This document shows, piece after piece, positions 1 through 7,659 of a stretch of 29,627 nt of DNA (positions are counted from its first letter, which is position 1; each line of letters starts with the position of its first letter). The notes below the pieces were generated by a model. It made no database searches, had not been told where the DNA came from, and saw only the letters and a program-made list of their open reading frames with translations. The stretch lies in NCBI GenBank assembly GCA_002344895.1, contig DDUR01000062.1, forward strand, positions 1 to 29,627, read 5' to 3'. This DNA is from Ignavibacteria bacterium UBA2333 (GTDB taxonomy: Bacteria > Bacteroidota > Ignavibacteria > Kapaibacteriales > Kapaibacteriaceae). Both the position numbers and the translations under genes were made by a program.

Positions 1-56
1 GGTGCCGGGGACCTAAAGGTCCCCGGCACCTTCCCCGGCACCTTCTCCCGGAGAAT
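1..56. repeat. REP-like composite palindromic element, left copy
   Basis: Positions 1-30 are two 14-base arms (ggtgccggggacct and its exact complement) around a 2-base centre. They are followed by a lone half arm (33-42) and by half of a second palindrome (43-56, ttctcccggagaat). The same modules occur at 6781-6863 and at the right end in inverted order. The element lies directly after the stop codon of the dehydratase gene. The architecture resembles REP/BIME elements, which in other bacteria are spread by REP-associated tyrosine transposases. No such transposase is in the window, so that link is inference. Confidence 0.85.
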
Positions 57-58
57 GC

Positions 59-1000
59 CTACTTCATCATCTGACGTACATCAACATTACCGCCACACAG
101 TATTACACCGACTCTTTTGCCACGGATAAGGTCCGGTTGCTCCAACAATGCTCCAAGAGTGACAGTTGCGCTGGGCTCAACCACACACTTTAACCGTTCA
201 TACACGAGTATCAAGGCCTCACGAATGGATTCCTCGCGAGCCGTGATAATTGTGACGTTGTGCTGTTGTAAATGAGCGAAGGTCTTGTCACCAAGGCTCG
301 TTCGTAGTCCGTCGGCAATGGTGACCGGTGGCATTGGCGGTTGGATGATGCCCGTTCGTAATGATTCACGTGCCTCCGCTGCCAACTCAGGTTCTGCACC
401 AACGACGTTTATAGCAGATCCTCCGATTGCACGTGCCACAACGGCCGTCCCACTCATGAGCCCACCTCCACCTACAGGAGCCAACATAACATCGAGATCA
501 GCGACATCTTCAAAGAGTTCAAGGGCGGCCGTGCCCTGACCAGCTATGACGCGTTCGTCGTTATACGGAGGAATGAGGTGTTTGCCAGTTTGCCGAACAA
601 TTTCGGCGACGGTTTCTTCACGTGATGTTAACGTGGGCTCACACGTCACGATATCCGCACCGTAATCACGAACAGCCGCACGCTTAGCGTCTGGAGCATT
701 TGACGGCATAACAACGGTACATGGTACTCCATGTATACGTGATGCCCATGCTAAGGCCTGGGCGTGGTTTCCCGACGAATGTGTTACAACGCCCCTTTTC
801 GCCGCCTCGGCGGCGAGCCCCATAACGGCATTCATTGCTCCACGTGCTTTAAACGCACCAGTTTTTTGGAGGTGCTCGGCCTTAAAGTAGATTTCTGCGT
901 GGAATCTGGTATTAAAGTACAACGACGTAAGGACGGGCGTTCGATGAATCCATGGTCGGATTCGTTCATGCGCCATCCTTACGTCGTCAATTGTTACCAC
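59..1000 (-). CDS. PLP-dependent threonine/serine dehydratase
   Basis: This is a fold-type II PLP enzyme of the threonine dehydratase/serine racemase family, about 313 aa. Such enzymes deaminate L-threonine or L-serine to 2-oxo acids, or act as serine racemase or hydroxyaspartate lyase. Visible motifs are the Schiff-base lysine in TGAFKARGA (about K51), the substrate loop SSGNH (75-79), the phosphate-binding glycine loop PVGGGG (175-180) and a C-terminal CGGN motif. There is no C-terminal ACT regulatory domain, so it resembles the short catabolic or racemase-type proteins rather than biosynthetic IlvA. I chose the GTG at 1000 because it immediately follows the upstream gene's stop (1002-1004) and gives the family's usual N-terminus (VTIDDVRMAHERI). 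An ATG at 976 is the alternative. No clear Shine-Dalgarno sequence is seen. It is last in the minus-strand run that starts at 6739. The exact substrate cannot be told from sequence. Confidence 0.88.
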   Translation of the reverse strand: MVTIDDVRMAHERIRPWIHRTPVLTSLYFNTRFHAEIYFKAEHLQKTGAFKARGAMNAVMGLAAEAAKRGVVTHSSGNHAQALAWASRIHGVPCTVVMPSNAPDAKRAAVRDYGADIVTCEPTLTSREETVAEIVRQTGKHLIPPYNDERVIAGQGTAALELFEDVADLDVMLAPVGGGGLMSGTAVVARAIGGSAINVVGAEPELAAEARESLRTGIIQPPMPPVTIADGLRTSLGDKTFAHLQQHNVTIITAREESIREALILVYERLKCVVEPSATVTLGALLEQPDLIRGKRVGVILCGGNVDVRQMMK

Positions 1001-1001
1001 G

Positions 1002-1772
1002 TTAGACGAGGATAAAGTCCATGTTTTTATATCCTCGTGTACGCTTACATACTTCGTATCCTTCTCGATCTCCCGCATCGTTGGTATTACCTTCAATGGT
1101 GTCGAGGTACTCTGTATGGAAGGCCGTTACAACTCCCGTATGCGTCCAATCCTCAGCATTCTTTGGATTACGCACAAGGAAGATTGTACCAGGAACAAGG
1201 ACAGATCTGTCTACAGTGCCACTCTTAATGTCGGCCTCGGCAACAAACTTGTCCAGCGCTTTTGCCTGACGCGCTAGTTCATCACACGATACCGATCCCT
1301 CAATGGTCGTCGGTTTCGGTTTGAGTGTTTCCTTACCCTGATTGATCAGGTACGTCACAAAGGCAGCACACCAAGGCCAATCTGGACCCTGTTTGCCCTT
1401 CGTGTATAAACGCACCCATGGCCCCATGTTACTTCCACCTACTTCGCGTGGATGTTCGCGCAGATGGACACGAGCTGCTGCAACAACACGTGCTGAAACG
1501 TCCGACGCTGTTGTGGGAAGAACTGCGCACACACGTGTAATGGGCGACATCAACGCTCTGAACGTCAGTTCGTCAACGTAACCTAACTGACGTAGTTTGT
1601 TCTTTGTCTGAAACTTTCGAACGGCAGCTTCCGTGGCTGGCCCAAAATCGCCATCAACCCGCACGGAGAATCCGTGGAGAGTTAACCACTCCTGGACAAG
1701 TTTTACATCCTTGCTGTTCTTCTGTCCGCGCTTTACGGGAAGTTCGACCGAGTACTCGTTGGGTATCCTCAT
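1002..1772 (-). CDS. Peptidoglycan-binding plus CHAP-type cysteine peptidase/amidase
   Basis: About 256 aa from the ATG at 1772, or 266 aa from the upstream ATG at 1802, which would add a His-rich stretch that looks non-native. Residues about 15-75 form a PG_binding_1 domain (VQEWLTLHGFSVRVDGDFGPATEAAV pattern, shown by VDGDFGPAT). Residues about 95-256 form a CHAP/NlpC-like domain with a catalytic Cys in WPWCAAFV (about C135), a His in WTHTGVV (about H211) and a third polar position in IEGNT (about 227-229). This pairing is typical of endolysins and cell-wall remodelling enzymes that cut peptide or amide bonds of peptidoglycan. No signal peptide or membrane segment is visible, so the export route is unclear. 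It could be a domesticated lysin, act by non-classical export, or have a missed start. It abuts the dehydratase start with a single base between them. Confidence 0.8.
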   Translation of the reverse strand: MRIPNEYSVELPVKRGQKNSKDVKLVQEWLTLHGFSVRVDGDFGPATEAAVRKFQTKNKLRQLGYVDELTFRALMSPITRVCAVLPTTASDVSARVVAAARVHLREHPREVGGSNMGPWVRLYTKGKQGPDWPWCAAFVTYLINQGKETLKPKPTTIEGSVSCDELARQAKALDKFVAEADIKSGTVDRSVLVPGTIFLVRNPKNAEDWTHTGVVTAFHTEYLDTIEGNTNDAGDREGYEVCKRTRGYKNMDFILV

Positions 1773-1886
1773 GGCCTCATGGCAGTGGAAATGGAAATGC
1801 ACACCCGACGACGGCGTTTCGACCCCTCGTCGATCCGCAATCGCAGCAAGTTACGCAAAAATCCGAGCCACGTTTCCGTCCAACGT

Positions 1887-3914
1887 TTACATGTTCCGTC
1901 GATACTGCCCACCAACGTCATACAGAGCATTCGTCAGCTCACCCAGTGAACAAACCTTCGCGGCTTCGAGTAACTCCTCGAAGATATTTCCGTTGGCAAC
2001 GGCCGTCTCACGTAGCCGATTGAGTGCGATTTCCGATGTGCCTTCATTCCGCTTCTGGAAGGCTTCACGATTGGTGATCTGTCGTTGTTTCTCTTCCGCT
2101 GTTGACCGAATAACCTCATCCGGTATGACGGTTGGTGAACCCTTTGAACTCAAGAAGGTATTCACACCAATGATAGGATAGTCACCATTGTGTTTTAGCG
2201 TTTCGTAGTACAGAGACTCTTCCTGGATCTTGTTTCGCTGATACATGGTTTCCATTGCACCAAGCACTCCACCACGATCAGAGATCCTCTTGAACTCGTC
2301 GTAGACGGCATGTTCAACAAGCTCTGTCAGCTCTTCAATGATAAACGATCCCTGAAGCGGGTTCTCGTTCTTGGCAAGTCCAAGCTCGCGGTTAATGATG
2401 AGCTGAATTGCCACAGCACGACGTACACTTTCCTCGGTAGGTGTCGTTATTGCTTCATCGTATGCATTGGTATGTAGTGAGTTGCAATTGTCATAGATAG
2501 CATAGAGCGCTTGTAATGTTGTCCGAATGTCGTTAAAGTCAATTTCTTGAGCATGTAACGACCGACCCGATGTTTGGATGTGATACTTCAACATCTGCGA
2601 TCGTTCATTTCCACCATAACGATACTTCATTGCCTTAGCCCAGATACGTCGCGCCACGCGTCCTATAACGGCATACTCTGGATCAACACCGTTCGAAAAG
2701 AAGAATGAAAGATTCGGCGCAAAGTCGTCAATCTTCATTCCACGCGATAGATAGTACTCCACGTACGTAAATCCATTCGCAAGCGTAAACGCTAACTGAG
2801 TAATTGGATTTGCACCGGCCTCCGCAATATGATAACCAGAGATGGAAACCGAATAAAAGTTGCGAACGTTACGATCTATAAAACTCTGCTGAACGTCGCC
2901 CATGAGTCGGAGTGCAAACTCCGTTGAGAAGATACACGTGTTCTGTGCCTGATCCTCTTTGAGAATATCTGCCTGAACAGTACCCCGAACGCTTGATAGT
3001 GCTCGGGCCTTACATTGTTCGTAGACATCAGGCGGAAGGACCTTATCGCCCGTTGTGCCAAGTAACAACAATCCAAGACCATCATTTCCATCCGGAAGCT
3101 CTGTTGAACCATCGGCATTCGTGTATTGTGGACGTTGCAGTCCACGTTCGGCATACATCTCCGTGATCTTCGCCGTGACGTCATCAACGAGGCCATGAGC
3201 CCTTATGTACTTTTCACACTCCTGATCAATCGCGGCATTCATAAAGAATGCAAGAATCATCGGTGCGGGACCATTAATGGTCATCGAGACTGACGTTGAC
3301 GGAGCACAAAGATCAAATCCCGAGTACAGCTTCTTTGCATCATCAAGCGTTGCAATACTCACGCCAGAGTTTCCAACCTTGCCGTAGATGTCTGGTCGAT
3401 GATGTGGATCCTCACCATACAACGTCACACTATCAAATGCCGTACTCAGTCGTGCTGCCGGCATTCCCTTTGACAAATAGTGAAATCGTTTATTGGTACG
3501 TTCCGGACCACCCTCGCCGGCAAACATCCGTGTAGGGTCCTCATTCGTCCGCTTAAACGGATACACACCGGCCGTATACGGAAACTCACCAGGCACGTTT
3601 TCCTGCATACACCACCGAACAATCTCTCCCCAGTCTTTCACATCAGGCAGGGAGATTTTCGGAATACGAGTGTGGGCAAGGGATTCCACGTGATTCTTCA
3701 CGCGAATCTCCTTGCCCCGCACATTGTAGACGTAGTCAGCACCGCGATACGACGCTTTTTTAGCCTCCCAGTTCGCGAGTAGTGTGCGTACTTCGTGGTG
3801 AAGTTGCGCTTCGAGATCTGCTGCCGTCCGTTCCAGCGTAGCAACAGCCGCAGGGACCGTCGCCGGATTTGGTGAAGGGGCAGAAGGGGCTTTACGTCGA
3901 TCGGAAGTGCTCAT
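1887..3914 (-). CDS. icmF: IcmF-type acyl-CoA mutase, substrate-binding half (split IcmF)
   Basis: At 675 aa this is the adenosylcobalamin-dependent mutase TIM-barrel half of an IcmF protein, the family that interconverts isobutyryl-CoA and n-butyryl-CoA. Family-specific stretches include FPYTAGVYPFKR (111-122), FAGEGGPERTNKRFHY (131-146), RLSTAFDSVTLYG (155-167) and SISGYHIAEAGANP (357-370), where H362 aligns with the active-site His244 of methylmalonyl-CoA mutase. Q324 in DQAQNTCIF aligns with the residue that is Gln in isobutyryl-CoA mutases and Arg207 in methylmalonyl-CoA mutase, which supports a non-methylmalonyl substrate. Y118 sits at the other specificity position (Tyr in methylmalonyl-CoA mutase, reported as Phe in IcmF), so the substrate is not settled. 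It lacks the B12-binding and G-protein domains, which are encoded at 5333-6739. The N-terminal 30 residues are Ala/Pro-rich and match the interdomain linker where normal IcmF is continuous. An isovaleryl- or pivalyl-CoA substrate is possible. Confidence 0.88.
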   Translation of the reverse strand: MSTSDRRKAPSAPSPNPATVPAAVATLERTAADLEAQLHHEVRTLLANWEAKKASYRGADYVYNVRGKEIRVKNHVESLAHTRIPKISLPDVKDWGEIVRWCMQENVPGEFPYTAGVYPFKRTNEDPTRMFAGEGGPERTNKRFHYLSKGMPAARLSTAFDSVTLYGEDPHHRPDIYGKVGNSGVSIATLDDAKKLYSGFDLCAPSTSVSMTINGPAPMILAFFMNAAIDQECEKYIRAHGLVDDVTAKITEMYAERGLQRPQYTNADGSTELPDGNDGLGLLLLGTTGDKVLPPDVYEQCKARALSSVRGTVQADILKEDQAQNTCIFSTEFALRLMGDVQQSFIDRNVRNFYSVSISGYHIAEAGANPITQLAFTLANGFTYVEYYLSRGMKIDDFAPNLSFFFSNGVDPEYAVIGRVARRIWAKAMKYRYGGNERSQMLKYHIQTSGRSLHAQEIDFNDIRTTLQALYAIYDNCNSLHTNAYDEAITTPTEESVRRAVAIQLIINRELGLAKNENPLQGSFIIEELTELVEHAVYDEFKRISDRGGVLGAMETMYQRNKIQEESLYYETLKHNGDYPIIGVNTFLSSKGSPTVIPDEVIRSTAEEKQRQITNREAFQKRNEGTSEIALNRLRETAVANGNIFEELLEAAKVCSLGELTNALYDVGGQYRRNM
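3877..3890 (+). repeat. G-rich 14-base motif GGGGCAGAAGGGGC, copy 1
   Basis: Exact copy of a 14-mer that also occurs at 11689-11702 and 24270-24283, always on the plus strand. Here it lies antisense in the Ala/Pro linker (APSAPS) of the mutase gene, so it is not a conserved protein feature. Function unknown. Confidence 0.6.
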
Positions 3915-3941
3915 GGTTCTATTCTTCAGAAAAGGTTACGA

Positions 3942-5291
3942 TCAGTTTTGCGTGATCGCATTGACAACAAGTGAGCCTGTTGCCGTTGTTCCGCCAAGCC
4001 ACACCGTGTAAATACGTCCTGCCACGATGTTCATGAGAGGCGCAGTAACGAGTACGTCTGTGGTAGACGTTTTCAGGAAACGGAAGCTATAGTCGCCCGG
4101 AGGCACCAGAACAAATGCTCTGCCAGTTGCGAGTGATCGACTTGTGTTACGGTAACGGACGTTGTCACAGCCAGGCAGTTTGTAATTGTCATTTCCTGCG
4201 AAACTGATAGCTACGTCATACGCACCGGCATCTGGCGAGAGATTTACAAATCGGACCAGCGCTTGTTGTGTATTCGGACGACGATCGTCAGGCAGGGCAA
4301 GAGGAGCAATATCTGGCGGAACAAGAGTGCCCGTTGCAAAGACGGTGTAGGCCTTCCTATCTTCAACCGTCACTGGGATGTTGTTGATGATAGGCGTTCC
4401 ACCGGACGACACGGAAACTGTGTGATTTCCAGCCGTTACAGGTATGTAGGCTGTAGCTGTTTGATAGGTAAGGTTTGTTACAATCGGCGATCCGCCGTCG
4501 AGAGCAACATCAACACTTGGTCCACCAGGTACGGCATGTACAAACGACACGGTACCAGATGGTGTGGCCGGTGTAAGGTCGACAAACTCTGCTCCAGCAC
4601 CATCATCACGGAAGAGTCGAACGCCAAATGGAAAGGCATCGCCATCCGTCGTCGTTCCGTGTGCAACAAGCGTGTAGGCTGCACCGCTTGCAAGAATCAC
4701 ACTGTCATAGACCATCCATGCAGTTGGTGTTTCAACCACAAACATGTACTTCTTCGATTCGACATCGGTGTACTGTGTGTTTCCTGTGAGCTTGATTGCC
4801 TGCGGTGTTAACACCTTGCTCGAATCAAGATCAATGTACCAGAACTTCATGTCCTGATCAGGCAGGGTTGCGTTGACAAACTTGATGCGTGACTTACCTG
4901 GCTCAGCTTGCCGTGGATCGTTGGTAACGGATGCACTAAACGCCGATGCTGGCGGGAAGGCATAGACCGTGTAGACATTACCGGCAATCATGGATTGGAC
5001 GGCTGAAGCGCGAGCCGTTTCAACACCCGTAAAGTGAACCGATACGGTGTTGTTACCTGGTAACACTTCCTTGTAGCCGCTCGATTGACCGTACGTACCG
5101 TTGGAAACGGCAACAGCGCCATTCACGCGTACGTCGAGGGCCTGCACATCATATCCCAGATGTAGCAGTCGGATCGATGCTTTTTCGGAAGGTCCGGGAT
5201 CATTCGAATTGTCGTCACTACCGCAACCAGCTGTGAGCAGTGATGTGACAAGAGCTGCCACCATCACGAGTTGAAAGGAAACATTCCTCAT
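3942..5291 (-). CDS. DUF4397-type surface lipoprotein
   Basis: About 449 aa, taken from the ATG at 5291; upstream in-frame starts (TTG at 5336) would overlap the preceding stop and bury the signal peptide. The N-terminus is a lipoprotein signal with lipobox LTAGC and lipidated Cys about residue 23. The next residues, GSDDNSND, resemble the S-D-D type export signal that sends Bacteroidota lipoproteins to the cell surface. The rest is beta-rich and made of two or three DUF4397-like units (RLLHLGYDVQALDVRVNG near 40, TVSFVHAVPGGPSVDVALDG near 250, VRFVNLSPDAGAYDVAI near 350), each ending in a xxYTVxA-type strand. The molecular role of DUF4397 is unknown. It sits between the two halves of IcmF with gaps of 41 and 27 bases, so it is probably co-transcribed with them, yet no metabolic link is evident. 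A GGAG about 12 bases upstream may serve as ribosome site. Confidence 0.82.
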   Translation of the reverse strand: MRNVSFQLVMVAALVTSLLTAGCGSDDNSNDPGPSEKASIRLLHLGYDVQALDVRVNGAVAVSNGTYGQSSGYKEVLPGNNTVSVHFTGVETARASAVQSMIAGNVYTVYAFPPASAFSASVTNDPRQAEPGKSRIKFVNATLPDQDMKFWYIDLDSSKVLTPQAIKLTGNTQYTDVESKKYMFVVETPTAWMVYDSVILASGAAYTLVAHGTTTDGDAFPFGVRLFRDDGAGAEFVDLTPATPSGTVSFVHAVPGGPSVDVALDGGSPIVTNLTYQTATAYIPVTAGNHTVSVSSGGTPIINNIPVTVEDRKAYTVFATGTLVPPDIAPLALPDDRRPNTQQALVRFVNLSPDAGAYDVAISFAGNDNYKLPGCDNVRYRNTSRSLATGRAFVLVPPGDYSFRFLKTSTTDVLVTAPLMNIVAGRIYTVWLGGTTATGSLVVNAITQN

Positions 5292-5332
5292 CGGTTCTGT
5301 TCTCCGGAGTGGATGGAAAGGGGCAAAAGGGG

Positions 5333-6739
5333 TCAATCCGACGGAAGGGACGTAAGATGGTCAATTGTTCCGCGGACGTTAAACAGAGTACGTGCGAGCT
5401 GAGACTGCTGCTCAACAAACGCGTCATACCGCTTGTTCTCATCAACAATGTCACCGAGATATCGTGTTCTGTGGGGCGGAATGATGTAAATCTTCTCGCT
5501 CATCTCTTGCGTAGCGCGGAACGTTGATGACCATTGAAGTTGTCGACGTTCAACGAGTTTATCGATCAGAACACGGTACAGAGTGTTTGTACCGGGATCA
5601 TTAAACTGCGATGCGATAGTGCCATAGACAGGCATGTCGTCCGGCTTGTTGGAGAACAATCGTCTGCTGCGTTGATACTGTTTGCGTACGTCACGAAGAG
5701 CGTCGAGGGCTCCACGTTTATCGAACTTGTTCAGAGCAACAACGTCGGCATAGTCAATCATGTCAATCTTTTCAAGCTGACTTGCCGCTCCATACTCAGG
5801 CGTCATAACGTACATCGACACGTCGGCGACGTCAGTAATCTGTGAGTCACTCTGACCGATACCAGCTGTTTCAACGATAATGAGATCAAATCCCGCATAA
5901 CTCAGAATGTCGATGGCGTCCTTGACATGGCGGTTGATGGCAACATTCGCTTCGCGAGTAGCAAACGAGCGCATATAGACGCGGTCGTTACTAACGGCAT
6001 TCATTCGAATTCGATCTCCGAGCAGAGCTCCGCCTGTTTTCCGTTTAGAGGGATCAACACTCACAACGGCAATGGATTGATTTGGGAAGTCGAGCAGGAA
6101 TCGTCGAACGAGTTCATCGGTGAGCGATGATTTACCAGCTCCACCAGTACCCGTTATTCCCAAGACCGGTGCCCGTTGCGTATCTCGAGCGAAGGAGACG
6201 AGTTCCGAATGACCGCGCTCGGCAGAAGAAATCGCTTGGGCAATTGCTGCATGATTTTTGTCCTTCACCGCAGTGGCAAGATTCGGAAACGTCACAGGTG
6301 TAACGAAGTCCGACGATGACACCAGGTGATTAATCATGCCTTGCAGGCCAAGGGCGCGACCGTCGTCCGGTGAGTAGATACGCTTGATGCCATAGGCATG
6401 AAGCTCGTCTATCTCCGTTGGCAGAATTGTCCCACCACCGCCGCCAAAAATTCCAATGTGGTGAGCCCCAGCCTCGGCAAGCAGGTCGTACATGTACTTG
6501 AAGTACTCAACGTGACCACCTTGATACGACGTCATGGCAATCGCCTGAACATCTTCCTGAACGGCGCAACGGACGACATCAGCTACGCTTCGATTATGCC
6601 CGAGGTGGATGACCTCAACTCCCGTGGATTGGATAATCCGGCGCATCACGTTGATGGCTGCATCGTGGCCGTCAAAAAGTGAGGCCGCCGTCACGATACG
6701 AATCGTATTGGAGGGGGTATAGGGGGTTTGATCCTGCAT
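5333..6739 (-). CDS. icmF: IcmF N-terminal half: B12-binding plus MeaB/ArgK-type G-protein chaperone
   Basis: From the ATG at 6739 this is 468 aa. Codons further upstream run into the REP-like repeat and are not credible. Residues about 12-140 are a cobalamin-binding domain with FDGHDAA (His25 as likely lower cobalt ligand), TSYQGGH (70-76) and a glycine run GGGGG (99-103). Residues about 190-410 are a MeaB/ArgK-family GTPase with P-loop GTGGAGKSS (197-205), switch-like VETAGIGQSD and the guanine-specificity motif NKFD. In IcmF this G domain gates cofactor loading and protects the mutase; here it must work in trans with the product of 1887-3914. The C-terminal 60 residues are helical and end where the interdomain linker of IcmF lies. 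Intact IcmF is about 1,090 aa; the two halves here total about 1,143. A possible promoter (TTGACT, 18-base gap, TATTCT) overlaps the repeat upstream. Confidence 0.88.
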   Translation of the reverse strand: MQDQTPYTPSNTIRIVTAASLFDGHDAAINVMRRIIQSTGVEVIHLGHNRSVADVVRCAVQEDVQAIAMTSYQGGHVEYFKYMYDLLAEAGAHHIGIFGGGGGTILPTEIDELHAYGIKRIYSPDDGRALGLQGMINHLVSSSDFVTPVTFPNLATAVKDKNHAAIAQAISSAERGHSELVSFARDTQRAPVLGITGTGGAGKSSLTDELVRRFLLDFPNQSIAVVSVDPSKRKTGGALLGDRIRMNAVSNDRVYMRSFATREANVAINRHVKDAIDILSYAGFDLIIVETAGIGQSDSQITDVADVSMYVMTPEYGAASQLEKIDMIDYADVVALNKFDKRGALDALRDVRKQYQRSRRLFSNKPDDMPVYGTIASQFNDPGTNTLYRVLIDKLVERRQLQWSSTFRATQEMSEKIYIIPPHRTRYLGDIVDENKRYDAFVEQQSQLARTLFNVRGTIDHLTSLPSD

Positions 6740-6780
6740 ACACGAAACTACCGAATGCCTCTCGAAATCGTGTAGGTTAC

Positions 6781-6863
6781 TCTCCGGGAGAATTCTCCCG
6801 GAGAATACCTGGAGAATAACTCCTGAGTCAAAAGGTGCCGGGGACCTAAAGGTCCCCGGCACC
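6781..6863. repeat. REP-like composite palindromic element, internal copy
   Basis: Two palindromes separated by about 29 bases. The first, 6781-6804, is a perfect 24-base palindrome centred on aatt with arms tctccgggag. The second, 6834-6863, is identical to positions 1-30 (14-base arms ggtgccggggacct, centre aa). A weak ggag-aataa-ctcc hairpin lies between them. The element fills the gap between the ispD stop and the start of the B12-binding gene, so on the minus strand it lies just 5' of icmF and could affect transcription or mRNA stability there. Confidence 0.85.
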
Positions 6864-6879
6864 TACGTCCGGACGACAT

Positions 6880-7590
6880 CTACTCCCGAAGAAAGGTTCG
6901 CACAAAGAACTCAGCAATGGCTAGGTCGGCCGGCGTGGTAATCTTCAGGTTCATTTCCTCCCCCAGGACGGTGTGCACATGGCCTCCTGCACGCTCGATG
7001 ACGCTTGCGTCGTCCGTGGGTAGAACGTCGGCCTCAAGTGTTCGGTATGCTCTGTCGATCAACGTCCGCCGAAACGCCTGCGGCGTTTGAATGCGGCGTA
7101 GCTGCTGTCGATCGAGTGTTGACGTAATGATACCGCTGTGGTCAACAGTCTTGACCGTGTCCGGTATGGGTAAGGCTGGTACGCAAGCCCCATAGTCCTC
7201 GGCCCCCTTCACGACAGCTTCAAACAACCGTGGGGATGCCAGTGGACGTACGGCATCATGCACAACGACGATTTCAGCGTGATGTGCGGTGCTGTGGTGT
7301 AGTGCCTGCTGAATGGTCAAATAGCGCTCTTCTCGACCCTCAACGATATCGATTGGGATACCAATGTCGTTCGGGATGAACTCTTGAACGAGCTGAGCCA
7401 TTCGCTCGAAATGTTCCGGTGAAACGGCCAGCACAACACCGGCAATACCTGGCACCGTAAGGATCGTGGAAACCGTCCGTATGAAGATTGGTTTTCCGTC
7501 GATTTCCAAAAATTGTTTCGGCGTTGGCCCTCCAAAACGTTGACCTGTTCCCGCCGCAGGTAGGATTGCTGTCCATGCTGGTGTTGGCAT
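6880..7590 (-). CDS. ispD: 2-C-methyl-D-erythritol 4-phosphate cytidylyltransferase (IspD)
   Basis: About 236 aa from the ATG at 7590, close to the usual 225-240 aa. IspD transfers CMP from CTP to MEP in the non-mevalonate isoprenoid pathway. The nucleotide-binding signature is LPAAGTGQRFG followed by PKQFLEIDGKPI. VVHDAVRPL, RRIQTPQAF and the C-terminal DDAS...NLKITTPADLAIAE are all family hallmarks. No fused IspF domain is present. It follows the Ig-repeat gene after a 69-base gap that holds a hairpin, so it probably has its own promoter or depends on readthrough. The only gene after it on this strand is icmF, across the REP-like element. A TTG at 7608 would add six residues but overlaps the hairpin. 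Confidence 0.95.
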   Translation of the reverse strand: MPTPAWTAILPAAGTGQRFGGPTPKQFLEIDGKPIFIRTVSTILTVPGIAGVVLAVSPEHFERMAQLVQEFIPNDIGIPIDIVEGREERYLTIQQALHHSTAHHAEIVVVHDAVRPLASPRLFEAVVKGAEDYGACVPALPIPDTVKTVDHSGIITSTLDRQQLRRIQTPQAFRRTLIDRAYRTLEADVLPTDDASVIERAGGHVHTVLGEEMNLKITTPADLAIAEFFVRTFLRE

Positions 7591-7607
7591 CTTCGAAAAT
7601 AACGACA

Positions 7608-7639
7608 ATGGGGTGCTACCCTTACGAGTAGCACCCCAT
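7608..7639 (-). terminator. Hairpin terminator after the Ig-repeat protein gene
   Basis: A 12-base-pair perfect stem (arms atggggtgctac and gtagcaccccat) with an 8-base loop lies 20 bases after the stop of the 7660-10302 gene and before ispD. On the minus strand it is followed by a short T-rich tract (ttattttc), so it looks like a moderate intrinsic terminator. Confidence 0.65.
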
Positions 7640-7659
7640 GAATAACTGTCAGTAGAGAT

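Noticed and set aside
1633..2181. Open frame of 182 codons on the plus strand
   Set aside because: It runs across the 3' ends of two well-supported minus-strand genes, matches no protein family I know, and has no ribosome site.
4263..4811. Open frame of 182 codons on the plus strand opposite the lipoprotein gene
   Set aside because: It is antisense to a clear DUF4397 lipoprotein; its Cys- and Arg-rich composition is typical of a shadow frame.
5333..6739. Stand-alone MeaB/ArgK protein plus separate methylmalonyl-CoA mutase small subunit
   Set aside because: The B12 domain order (B12 first, then G-protein) and motifs such as FDGHDAA and SYQGGHVEYF match the N-terminal half of IcmF, not methylmalonyl-CoA mutase subunits.
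6880..7590. IspDF fusion
   Set aside because: The frame ends after the IspD domain and no IspF motifs follow.
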